This document shows positions 23,404 through 33,133 of a stretch of 64,000 bases of DNA, piece by piece. The first letter of the stretch is position 1; each line of letters opens with the position of its first letter. The stretch is from Rattus norvegicus (Eukaryota > Chordata > Mammalia > Rodentia > Muridae), in assembly GCF_036323735.1 (NCBI RefSeq), contig NC_086024.1, positions 128,548,053 through 128,612,052 on the forward strand. The letters run 5' to 3'. Position numbers and translations under genes: made by a program. The notes beneath the pieces are model-generated. The model worked only from the letters and a program-made list of their open reading frames with translations, did not search any database and was not told the DNA's origin.

Positions 23404-23686
23404 GTTTTTGGACAGTCTTAACAGACTCCAGTGACAGGGTCCCCAAAGGGGCTGGTCCCAGAGGATGAGAATCTAATTACTAGAGTAGCTGGGGTTGAGG
23501 AGATTAGAGAGACAGAGGTGTGGAAAAGATTAGGGAGTTGACTCAAGAGGAAGGTATCCAGAGGTGAGCAAGAAAAGGAAGCTGCCCCAAGCTGAGATAG
23601 CAGAGAACATCCAGAAAGAGCTAGAGGCTTGGAGGAAATCTTGAGTCAGCAGGAAGCAGATAAGGTTTCATTCGTGGCTCACTGAC

Positions 23687-24312
23687 CTTTAAAGAAATTA
23701 TAATTGGCCAGAAACAAGTTAGTTGGTGGCTTCAGAATTCTCAGCAGCTTTGTAATTTTGCCGTGGGTCCTGGCACGAATGGCCAAGTCTATCTGCTTTT
23801 GGGCCAACCCGTAGTTCCCAAAAGAGATGAGGACGACATTGCTGTTGTAGGAGCTGTTGGCTAGTTTGACAAAAGTCTTTGCTGGCTTTAGAGTCTTGTC
23901 TATAAAGAGCAAACTTCCGGTGTAGATCCCGCAGTTCTTAGTATGTAGCAGGTTACTCAGCAGCTTCCCATACTCACTGGCTGCTTTAGTATCCAAGGCT
24001 CCTGTGACTGTGAACCCTAGATCCTGCAGAACCTGGTGTCGGGCTTTTGGCTTATCCTGGAAGGCCAGCAGCACAAGAGGCACAATGATGCCAAGTGGAG
24101 AAAAGATTAAGTTCTTGCCTCGTTTGGGCTGTGGTAGCTGTTTGTACAGGCTCAAGGCAAATTTTTGATTGTTGAAGAATGGGGGTGCTCCTTGGGTCAC
24201 TGGTATTTGTGACATGTTTGAAGCCTCTGGTGGTGGTGGTGTCTGTGGGTCGCAGGAACAGGGGACAAGCCCAGCCAGGAGCAGCCAGAGGGACAGGATG
24301 GAGAGTGCCATC
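23687..24312 (-). CDS. Serpina16: Serpina16 exon 2, start codon
   Basis: The acceptor tttctttatctag lies one base before the ATG at 24311-24309. The upstream in-frame ATG (24338) is in the intron, so MALSILSLWLLLAGLVPCSC is taken as the signal peptide. A proline-rich stretch (PQTPPPPEA) and an Asn-Met-Ser sequon follow. Serpin landmarks: FALSLYKQL (helix A), NLIFSPLGI (strand 6B), a helix-D segment around GKLLSNLLH, GSLLFID (strand 2A) and FLANYNFFKG (strand 3A). A second sequon is Asn-Ser-Ser. The exon ends with donor TAAAG|GTCAGT and contributes 208 codons plus one base. Confidence 0.93.
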
Positions 24313-24371
24313 CTAGATAAAGAAATCAGTAGGATCACTCAGTTTGGCCCTGTGGTTCAACAGAAGACACA

Positions 24372-24407
24372 CTTGAAGTCTGAGGTCTTGGGACCCGATC
24401 AACCTCT
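24372..24407. repeat. 36-bp direct repeat, copy 1 (copy 2 at 24813-24848)
   Basis: The 36 bases starting cttgaagtctgaggtcttgg are identical in both copies, 441 bp apart, and flanking bases do not match. Confidence 0.95.
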
Positions 24408-25848
24408 CTGCTCTCTGCTGCTCTGCCCTCTGCGGGTCTTTAGATTGGCTTTGGTTGGAGAAGGGCTGGGAATGCTAAGGGACTGGCAAAATCTTGGGCC
24501 CACTCAGGCTTGGGAGTTTGATCAATCTGAGCCTGGTGGTCAAATTCTGCCCCTCTCAGTGGAAGCCCCAGGTATAAGCAGAGTAGGGGGAAGTTGATAG
24601 ATATTCAACCAAACTGTAGAGCATAGCCAGTCTGCTCTGACTGTCCCCTATTTGAGTTTGGGGGTTTAGCTGTGACCTCCCATGGTCTTAGTATAAGCTC
24701 TCAATATCTGTTCAGCACCAAGTCAAGTTCAGCCTAACACCTACTCACCTGAAACCTGTCTGCCAGTGGCTGCCCAGGTGCCTGCCTTTGCCCTTCTCTG
24801 TCCTGCTTGTCCCTTGAAGTCTGAGGTCTTGGGACCCGATCAACCTCTTCTGTACCCACTGGCTTGCCCTTGAGTTTGGCAAGAGAGGAGAGGCTGGTAG
24901 ATCTTACATTCCCTTGTTTGTGCTGAGCCACACTTCTGCTTCCTACTGCAGGCTAAGGAAACCATTCTCCCTGGGCCCAGCTCCTTCCAACCATTCTCTC
25001 TCTACTCTTTTAACTTGGGGCAGTTCCCTGCTCTTATCCACCTCTATGGCCCACCTCTGGATAGCTCCTCCTTGAGTTCTCACCCCAATGCTTTCCAATG
25101 TCCTTCCAGTCATTGAGAGGGCTCCATGCAAAGCCATGCAAAATCTTGGGTTCAGGGGGGTCAGGGAAGTGAACTGCCCTACTCAGGGACCATAGCCAGC
25201 TAATGCCAGAGCCTGCTATAGACAGTCTTAAAGATTATAGAGTGTCTTAAAGATTCAGCTTTATCTTTCACTGCCTCCCACTCAGAATGTGGCATCCCTC
25301 TATAATTAGACCCTCTGAACACTAGCCTTCCAGGCCCTGTGATTTGCTGCCCAGCAAGGCTGGGGAACTCTTGGAACTGACTCCAACAGTGTTCTCTGGT
25401 CATGCAGAGGACTGTATCTCCAGGGGCAAACTAGGAGCTCCAGGGCCCAGGCCTCAGGCCAGAGTAAAGTAAGTTTTACTTACAGGGCATACAGTGTGAG
25501 TCTGATGTACCGGTAGCTGCCTGGACAGAGGAATGAGGGAACAGCAAACACTACTTGCCAGTCCAGATAGTCATGGCCTCAGAACAAAGTCAGCATGTAC
25601 CTTCCTTGGACAATTCTTCCAGACCCAGTGCAGTGCTCACTGGTGTATGGGGCACCTGGAGGCACAGAAGCTGCTGAGCCAGCCTGCTGCAGAAAGGGTC
25701 ATACATGGGTCATGTCAAAAAAACAAGACCAGAGACATCCTGGGACAATTCTCCCCTATCCCATCCATTCATCCTTCCGTTCCCTCACACCTGAAACATT
25801 TCCTTCCTTCTATCTGACTATGGCTAGGCATTGAGAAGGGAGTAGGGG

Positions 25849-25851
25849 TGT

Positions 25852-25900
<49 letters not shown>

Positions 25901-25907
25901 CGCGCGC
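25849..25907. repeat. (TG)n(CG)n microsatellite
   Basis: TG units pass into CG units (gtgcgcgcgcgcgcgc), a mirror of the arrangement at 13731-13789. Confidence 0.96.
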
Positions 25908-27921
25908 AACTCATTTCAGTAAGGTGGGTGTCATTTGAGAGCACATCTCCCCACCACATCTACCTTTTGGGGCTGCGGTAAGGGCGCATGAACAACCTTG
26001 GTCTGGTGAGACACCTTACTGGATGCAATAACCTTTGATAGTGGTTGTGCTCTTGTCCAACTCTTTCTTGGTTCTTGTTCTCTTATACAGAGATTAGAAG
26101 TTGGCACACACAGGTGCACGAAGCAACACAGTGAGTGTATCTGGAGAGAAGCCATAGTACTAATTACAGGGGGGTACTCAGTAGGTTTGACAGTGGACAC
26201 AAGAGGAGTACTCAAGGGCCCCAGGCTGTAGCCTGGAGTCTCTATTTATGGGGTGTAAAGGAGGGCAGGTCTGGTTACTTAGGGGTGTAGCTCGGGTGGT
26301 TTTTTTTTATTTTGGCTGATAGAGTAGGTCACACATTTTGTTCCCCACCCCCTACTTGTTTCTTCTTATATGCATCCTATTTAAGTCCTGTGCATGGCCA
26401 ATTATGCATATGCAAAAGATGATGAATAGAGTAAAAGTTCACTTGAAGGACAGTCTGCACTCCTATCAAAAACTAGTTCAAGTCAGATCAGCCTTTCTAT
26501 CCTTCTCACTCCGGCACACTGGAATAGAATACTTGAATAGAAATTGCACTTGACTAGAACTTTGTTGTTAGGAGCAAAGATCCTTCTACTGTTCTTGAGA
26601 CAGAGTATGCGTAACACTTCGAAGGTGGATTTCTCAGGATGCTGGGTGCATGTTTTGGAGGAGAGAGAGTAGTCTGTGCAGGTGAGGGAGGTGTGTCTCC
26701 AGGAATGAGTAGTATTTTTTCCATGTGGAAGCACAGGCGGTAACAGATCTGTATTTTAAATAGGAAGAGCAGTGGCTCTAACTCATTTGTCTGCTAGGAC
26801 ATTCCTTTTGGATCCCCACAAAAGGCAGTAGTTGTATTTTGCATGGAAGTCCAGAAAGGGTTGAGTGACTTCTTTGAAGAGAAGAATACGTTGACAATGA
26901 GGGAGGCTGGCCAAGGTGGGCCTTGTGGCACCAAGAGTCATGTTCTTTTCACTCTAGTGAACAGCTTCGTGGAAACCAGTACGTTTTGGGTTGCCACAAA
27001 GGCTGATAGAGGAACAGAACACTGAGGGTTGGTGCCGTTCTTGAGTGCTGAACATCCTGAACATCAACAGCTTACATCTGAGATCTCCACACAGACAATA
27101 CCTCCCTCCCCGGACACACACTTAGTCCTTTTCTCAGTTTAATAGTTTGCCCTGGGGGGTCTTTGGCCAGATTTTCTGAGGATGAAATGGGCAATCGTTC
27201 TCATCTGGTACACCACTTCCTAGAAAATGCATTTAGGACTCTGTCTCTTTGTGGGAGAGCACTGTGATCTACTAACCATGGCTGCAAGGTGAGCAGAGGG
27301 CATGTGCAATCATCTGTTCAAATCCTACTCCTAGATGTTGTATAAACCATGTATTCATTATTGAAATGAAATACCCAAGGCAGGTTAGCTTAATGAAAAA
27401 GAGAGGCTTACAAATTAGAGAATTCAAGGATACACTCATGGTATTTGGGTCAGTTCTGCACATAGCTTTCTTGTTGTCAGTGTCCTAAGGCAACTAGTGA
27501 TACCAATTAGCAGGGAGTCTATGTCCATACCTACAGGTCTGGTCCCTCTCCTACTTCTTTTAAAGCCATCAGAATTCTGTCTTGGGAGCTCTGCCCTAAC
27601 TTATCTTGCCCTATTCACTCTCCAAAGCATTCATCTACCGTATAGGTCTGTTTTGTTTGGATGATGTTTGTACTATTAACAGATGACTCTGGAGGCTCAC
27701 CCGATCCATGAGTCTGGAGGACTGCTAGTTCTATTCATGCTAGCCCAGATATCCAGGAGTCATAAAAGAGGCAGGGAGGTGGGGGTAGGCTAGACTGTGG
27801 GACCATATGTAAGATAGAAGAGAGGATGGAACAGTAGGGCAAGTCTTGATGAAGGACCCCACATATTAAAACGGCTAAATATTCAGCACAGAAAACTCCG
27901 GGGAGAGGGTGAGGATAGGTC

Positions 27922-28791
27922 TTAGTCAGTAAACTAACTAGAAAAGAGGCACGTGATATAGTCACCCAATGCCAACAGTGCTGCCAGTTCCTCCCAGTTC
28001 CTCACATTGGGGTCAACCCGAGAGGAATACAGCCATTGCAAATCTGGCAAATGGATGTTACTCATAATTCTACTTTTGGAAAATTACAGTATGTGCATGT
28101 ATCTATAGATACATGTTCTGGCATTCTACATGCCACCCCACTTACAGGAGAAAAAACAACACATGTCATTCAGCACTGCCTTGAAGCATGGAGTGCTTGG
28201 GGAAAGCCAAGATGTGTAAAAACTGACAATGGCCCTGCCTATACATCTCAAAAATTCCGTCAGTTTTGTGCTCAGATGCAAGTTACCCATCTGACGGGCC
28301 TGCCCTACAACCCTCAAGGACAGGGAATCATAGAGCGCGCTCATCGGACGCTCAAATCATATTTAATAAAACAAAGAGGGGGAATTATGATAGAACTCCC
28401 CCAAACACCCCGAGTGGCCACTGCTTTGGCCCTTTTTACCTTAAATTTTTTAAATCTTGATGAAGCTGGGCAAACAGCGGCTGAGCGACATTGCTCAGAG
28501 CCCAAAAGGACAAAAGAATTAGTTAAATGGAAGGATGTATTGACAAACGAATGGAAGGGCCCGGATCCTGTTTTGATAAGATCCAGGGGAGCTGTTTGTG
28601 TTTTTCCACAGGATAATGAAAATCCAGTTTGGGTTCCGGGACGACTTACTCGGAATATCAAGACAGAGGACCAAGAAGATGACAACTCTGGTGATCCTCA
28701 TGCTGATCCAGGGAGTGCCAATAAAAGTGCAGAGCGAACTACGGTGGGGAATTATGTCAACCTTCCCCCTCCCGATGCCGGTGATGTATAA
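27922..28791 (+). pseudogene. ERV integrase (pol 3' end), N-terminally truncated
   Basis: The frame is open from 27919 and bounded upstream by TAG at 27916. The zinc-finger Cys pair is present (TQCQQC), but the matching His pair is lost at the 5' break. The catalytic triad is complete: Asp in WQMDVT, Asp in KTDNGP and Glu in GIIERAH, with 35 residues between the second Asp and the Glu. A C-terminal DNA-binding segment (around WVPGRLTRNI) precedes TAA at 28789-28791. Env overlaps the last part in the +1 frame. With no start codon, promoter or upstream pol it cannot be made normally. Confidence 0.9.
28610..28616 (+). promoter_or_regulatory. Candidate env splice acceptor and start
   Basis: A pyrimidine tract ending tttttccacag (AG at 28610-28611) lies five nt before the first env ATG (28616). 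That is the arrangement expected for a spliced env transcript. The matching donor would be in the lost 5' part. Confidence 0.55.
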
Positions 28792-30346
28792 TGCCCAAGT
28801 GTTTCCACGTTTCTTTACTACCAACAAAGAATTGGGACTAGCCTATTTACCACTAGATTCCCAAATAGAGCAAGTAAAAGAAAATAGGATTATTCCCCTT
28901 AAGGGCAGCCTTTGTTTTGGCATATTCAACAAAATATCTTCTGATCTTCCTTGCATTATGTTGAGTAATCAATCTTCTGCTTGGTTAAGGGAGGCCACAT
29001 GGGGAACTGGTGAGGAAGACATTGTGGCTAACGCCACAGTTCTCTATGGTTGGTGGCCTTACATTAACTCCTCCACCTGCCCTCTCCGTCAACCAAAGTT
29101 GGCACCCTTTTGTAGAGGGACCCAAGATGAAAAACTTACTTTGCCGTGGACTGGTTGCCAGTCCCGGGACTCTGCCTGGGCAGTCCAGAATTTTTTCTCC
29201 TTCTCCCCTGATTTGGGAGGCGGAGTGAACTTCACCACCATTGATCCTAGACGGTCCAATAATAATCCCTTTGATCAATGGATGCTTTGTGGTGTTAATG
29301 GTAGCTGCACTGATCTTACACCTATGGCGATGCTACTTGGAGGAAAGGGCGAAAAGGGACGGTTATCATTTTCCTGGACGGGGAATATCCACCCTTCAGC
29401 CTCTGTCTGGACAGCTACTCGTATAAAATATAAACCTTACTGGAGCACGGGGTTTAACCCTGCTCCAGTTTGTGTCTGGCCGCCATTTGTGTGGATTATA
29501 AGTAATGCCACTAAAGTTTCTAAATTGAATTGTACAGACGGTTCATGTTTTTATGCCCTGTGTTGGGATGCTAGCCAATATCCCATAGCGGTAGTTACCC
29601 GTATGCCTCGCTTTATCCCGGTCCCTGTTGAGACTCCGGGGACCCTGACCTTATTTAGAGGAAAGAGAGATTTTGGCATTTCTGCGATCATTGTTGGCAT
29701 TATTGCTACAACGGCAGTTGCTGCCTCAGTTACTGCTTCAGCATTGGCCTTGTCAAACACAGTGCAGACAACCCAAACTATCAATGATTTATCGGCTACC
29801 ATCTCTGTGGCTCTGGACAGACAGGCCTCGGCTAATACTCAGATACAAGGAGGCCTCATGCTTGTTAACCAACGTATAGATCTGGTCCAAGAGCAACTAG
29901 ACATCCTATGGCAACTGGCCCAGCTTGGCTGTGAACTAAAGCTCCCCGGCCTTTGTGTCACGTCTATACAGTATGAACAATTTACCAAAGCTGCCAATTT
30001 GTCTAAAACCCTTTCACAGCATTTGTTACAGAATTGGACCTCGGATTTTGAACAGACGCTCAGGGAATTGAGAGCGGCCATCATTCAAGTAAACTCTACC
30101 CGACTGGATATGTCTTTGACAGAAGGATTGTCATCCTGGATCACCTCAGCAGTCTCTTATTTTAAGGAATGGGTGGGGGTGGGACTTTTTGGAGCAGTCC
30201 TCTGCTGCGGATTAGTGTTACTCCTCTGGTTGCTTTGCAAATTAAGATTTCAAACAAAGAGGGACAAAATTGTGATCGCCCAGGCGCTTATAGCCCTTGA
30301 ACAAGGAGCGTCAGCCGATATTTGGTTAACCATGCTTAAGCAATAG
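28616..30346 (+). CDS. ERV envelope glycoprotein, full-length open frame
   Basis: Uninterrupted 576-codon frame from ATG 28616 to TAG 30344-30346. A hydrophobic leader starts near Met 22 (28679). The surface part has many Asn-X-Ser/Thr sequons and Cys residues. A furin-type site Arg-Gly-Lys-Arg (29657-29668) divides about 351 aa of surface subunit from about 225 aa of transmembrane subunit. After it comes a hydrophobic fusion-peptide-like segment, a heptad region, a Cys-X7-Cys loop (29930s-29950s) and a membrane anchor near 30175-30240 with a cytoplasmic tail of about 35 aa. No CX6CC motif is present, in line with a betaretroviral type. No stop or frameshift is seen. Whether it is expressed is unknown. 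Confidence 0.9.
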   Translation: MKIQFGFRDDLLGISRQRTKKMTTLVILMLIQGVPIKVQSELRWGIMSTFPLPMPVMYNAQVFPRFFTTNKELGLAYLPLDSQIEQVKENRIIPLKGSLCFGIFNKISSDLPCIMLSNQSSAWLREATWGTGEEDIVANATVLYGWWPYINSSTCPLRQPKLAPFCRGTQDEKLTLPWTGCQSRDSAWAVQNFFSFSPDLGGGVNFTTIDPRRSNNNPFDQWMLCGVNGSCTDLTPMAMLLGGKGEKGRLSFSWTGNIHPSASVWTATRIKYKPYWSTGFNPAPVCVWPPFVWIISNATKVSKLNCTDGSCFYALCWDASQYPIAVVTRMPRFIPVPVETPGTLTLFRGKRDFGISAIIVGIIATTAVAASVTASALALSNTVQTTQTINDLSATISVALDRQASANTQIQGGLMLVNQRIDLVQEQLDILWQLAQLGCELKLPGLCVTSIQYEQFTKAANLSKTLSQHLLQNWTSDFEQTLRELRAAIIQVNSTRLDMSLTEGLSSWITSAVSYFKEWVGVGLFGAVLCCGLVLLLWLLCKLRFQTKRDKIVIAQALIALEQGASADIWLTMLKQ

Positions 30347-30693
30347 GTCGCCGGCTGGACAGCTCTTGCACTCCTAGAACCTCGGTTCATTGCACAGGAT
30401 TAGAGTGACCGGCTTGAGCAGCCCATGAGGGATGACGAGCTTAGCATCGCACAGGGAAGCTCTACCAAACACGCTCCCTGGAAGGCATGTCATATTACAT
30501 GAGGGTATCTGCCCCAGTTTTCCCTCCCTCGAAAAAATGGCAGTGCGACGGGTCGGGAGTGCCCTGGGTCTCAACAACAGCTTAAGGGTATCTCTCTTGT
30601 ACGGGTTCGCCAACTTTGTGCGAGGATATGACCTCTGCCTTCACCCTCCTATTTATGGGTGTCCTATTTGCTTAAAAACAGATAAGGGGGAGA
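30347..30693 (+). other. ERV region between env and LTR
   Basis: About 350 nt of retroviral 3' sequence ending in the polypurine tract (about 30681-30693). An open frame across it (30432-30758) runs into the LTR and has no recognisable domain. Confidence 0.6.
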
Positions 30694-31029
30694 TGTGGAG
30701 GGCCGTCCTCACATTCTCCATTGTAAGATGGCGCCGATATCCGGCAGGATGCACCTAATAAAAGGGCAATACGCAAGCGCCTGGTAAATTCCTCACTCAG
30801 GGGGACACGTATGCTGTGGTACGTCATCTGGCACATCTGGCAGCGACCAGCCAGAGAGTGACACGTCCGAGGCGAGGATAGTTTCCTATATAAGGGATGG
30901 TCTTTCCCTCACTCGGGGTCTCCGTATTGTAAGCTTGTGCTCTCGCTCTCAAGATGCATTAAAGCTATTTCTGCAGAAGGATCCTTTGTGTCCTGCATCA
31001 TTCTTGCTGGCGAGACGTAGCGTGGGACA
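30694..31029 (+). repeat. ERV 3' LTR
   Basis: Begins TGTGGAGGGCC after the purine-rich tract ataagggggaga and ends near TGGGACA, about 336 nt. TATA box tatataag at 30887-30894; polyadenylation signal ATTAAA at 30958-30963. This gives a normal U3-R-U5 order. The exact right edge is uncertain by a few bases. Confidence 0.8.
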
Positions 31030-31790
31030 AGCTATTAAAGTGGTTCTTTTAAATATGGTTCTCTGTGGCAGCTCTGGGGCTGACGACTCTTGTTGTTTCC
31101 TCAGCAGCTTTGTTCTTGCTAACTTTTCTAGCTCTTGTCATCCCTTCATATAAACACAGAGATTAAAGCCATGTACTGGATGGAGGATGTAGCTCAGGGG
31201 TAGAGAAGTAGCCTTCTTGCGTGCTGAAGCTCCTTGTTCCAGCCCTCAAATAGAAGCCTGTATGTTTGCCAGGATTGATTGGGATTACTGTGGAAAACGA
31301 AAAAGAAAGTGAGGTGATTTAGCCAACAAGATGAACAAAACAACCGTTTGAGGATAGTGCTTCCCTGGCCTGGAGTGTAGGTTAATATTAACAGACTCAA
31401 GGTGATGTGAGGTTGTGCAATCGAGGGCCTGAAGATCAACTCCCATGGATGGTCCCACCATTCACCTCATCTCCTGGAGTTGCCCTCCATGTAATGCCCA
31501 GGACTGGGGAATGTCAGTCCTGGGCAGTAGAGTGTCACCACCTGTTGTGATGATGTCACTCTGAACCAAGCAGGTCAGCTGGTGTCGCAGCACCTCAGTA
31601 TCTTTTCATGCAGCTGTGGGTGTTGGCAGCACAGGGCTTCTGAAGCCCTTGTGTCAGTATCTCTGAGCACAAGAACCACGTGCACAGGCAGAAGAACAAT
31701 GTGTACAATGGGTAGGAGGTCTGGGGTCTACAACCTTTAGTTTTGCCTCCATCCAACTCCACACACCACTTAAAAATGATAAACCATTTT

Positions 31791-31905
31791 TTTGGGGGGT
31801 GGGGAAATGGGTTCTCTTAGATAGATCCTGGCTATCCTGGATCTCACTTTGTTGACCAGGTTGGCCTTGAATTCAGAGATCTGCCTGCCTCTGCCTTCCC
31901 TGTGC
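31791..31905 (-). mobile_element. B1 SINE
   Basis: Reverse-complement B1: tcctggctatcctggatctc, gaccaggttggccttgaatt, agatctgcctgcctctgcct. Confidence 0.85.
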
Positions 31906-32869
31906 AGCATTGTCTGAGTTGTGTCCATTTCAAGGGCAGAGGTGGTTTGAAGGAGTTGCCTGCATGGTTAGAACACTTGAGGAACACTGTATTCTCTTTT
32001 CCCACTTGGATGGGAATATGGTAAAGGCTCTGAGAAATCCTTCAGTTGAAGACTAATTCAGAACTCTCCAAAAAACACCTGACCAACGGCCCTTACCAGG
32101 TAACCTGACAAAGTTAGGTCCTGCAGGCTAGGTCTTCATTTGGGTAAGAAGAGAGCTGCCTCCTGGAGCATCCTGGCCCCCCTGCCTTTTATTTTCCCAT
32201 CAACCCTTCCATTTACTTCTTAAATTTATGTTTTTTTAAATGTTAGAGAAGGAAGTGACATGGTGTGTCCCCACCCAGGCATAGTCTCCACTGCTCTGAG
32301 AGAACTGTCTGTTCACTGACTTCAACCATGGCAAATCTACCTCTTCCCTCTTCCTGTGCGGTGGTCCTGTCTCTTCATGTGCAGCACATGATCCAGATGT
32401 CCAGACCTCCTACACAGATCATTTCTCTCCCACTGTAGGTCCCAGATATCATCTTAGCAGTGGGCAAAGGCACTGCTGAGAGCTGCCTTTTGTGACCACT
32501 GCATCTGGGCAGGCTCCTCACCTTGGTGCTCCCCACATCCAGCAGAGCACGCTTCCCCATGGGGTTCATCACCTTCCCCCTCTTCATGCCCCTGCTGTCT
32601 GTGTCTGAATCTCTCAGCCATATCCTTCCTATAGACATTTATTTTTGTCTGTCTTGTTCCCGGTGGCACACCAGTGCCTGGCACATAATGCATGCTTAGT
32701 AAACAGTCGGCAGGTGAATTAATACTCATGCTCACAGAAGAAACATATGCACACGCTTTCTTTTTACTAGACTTCCTTTAGCTTTCAGCAATCTTCCTTT
32801 ATCAGCCGCCACAAAACCTTTTATAAAATCTTGCATGTATGCGGTATATATTTTTGGGAGTGGAAATGC

Positions 32870-33133
32870 ATGTTGTTTCATATGTATGGAAGTCAGAGGA
32901 CAACCCCAAGTGTCTTTTCTTTCTCTTTCTACCTTCTACCTTGTTTGAAACATGGTCTCTTATTGGCTGCTCTAAGTTTAGGGGGCTCTCAAGCTTCTAG
33001 GGATCTCTTGGCCCACGCTTATTATCACACATGCATATTATCACACATGGCTCTTATGTGGGTTCTGGAAACACAAACTGGGGTCCTCATGCTTGCATAG
33101 CTGTCTCTTTACTCACTCAGCCACCTCCCCAGC
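32870..33133 (-). mobile_element. B3-like SINE
   Basis: Reads gaagtcagaggacaacccca near the left end and actcactcagccacctcccc near the right, the reverse complement of a B2/B3 tRNA-like head. The interior is diverged. Confidence 0.6.

Larger units (their letters stand above)
21530..23686 (-). other. Serpina16: Serpina16 intron 2
   Basis: Holds the partial exon-3 copy (22033-22136), an inverted repeat (23156-23264) and a hAT-type fragment (23262-23403). No open frame has features of its own. Confidence 0.85.
17600..24312 (-). other. Serpina16: Serpina16 gene (coding exons 2-5)
   Basis: Four coding exons (24312-23687, 21529-21259, 19108-18958, 17893-17693) join in phase into an uninterrupted 415-aa clade-A serpin. 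Introns hold an ID SINE, two hAT-type elements, a duplicate exon-3 fragment and an inverted repeat. Position next to Serpina6 and overall sequence suggest Serpina16, the gene I recall as HongrES1, a cauda-epididymal secreted serpin in rat. The protein keeps the serpin framework but has an acidic reactive-centre loop about five residues shorter than A1AT. It is probably not a protease inhibitor. Non-coding exon 1 is not certain. One good donor (TTTCAG|GTGAGT) at 24749/24748 is a candidate. Confidence 0.8.
24313..27921. other. DNA upstream of Serpina16
   Basis: Should contain Serpina16 exon 1 and promoter, but neither is clear. The best donor is TTTCAG|GTGAGT at 24749/24748 (minus strand); another, GCCCT|GTAAGT, is near 25490. 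An exact 36-bp direct repeat is at 24372-24407 and 24813-24848. (TG)n(CG)n lies at 25849-25907. About 27.0-27.9 kb resembles ordinary intergenic DNA up to the ERV junction. Confidence 0.5.
27922..31029 (+). mobile_element. 5'-truncated class II (betaretrovirus-like) endogenous retrovirus
   Basis: Retains the end of pol (integrase), a complete env frame and the 3' LTR, and runs opposite to the serpin genes. The 5' LTR, gag, protease, reverse transcriptase and the start of integrase are absent. Retroviral similarity stops at about 27.92-27.93 kb, inside the integrase zinc finger. The class is inferred from the integrase C-terminal region, the env-in-pol overlap and the lack of a CX6CC motif in env. 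The 3' LTR begins TGTGGAGGGCC after a purine-rich tract. No target-site duplication can be checked because the 5' end is lost. Confidence 0.9.

Noticed and set aside
24309..24338. Upstream Met for Serpina16 exon 2 (MILLISLSR)
   Set aside because: It lies upstream of the acceptor tttatctag, hence in the intron; the next Met starts a normal signal peptide.
28985..30084. Other-frame open frames inside env
   Set aside because: Shadows of the env frame; no start context or features.
31188..31260. Possible tRNA gene (gatgtagctcaggggtagag)
   Set aside because: Acceptor stem and anticodon arm do not pair; it is a diverged ID/tRNA-derived SINE.
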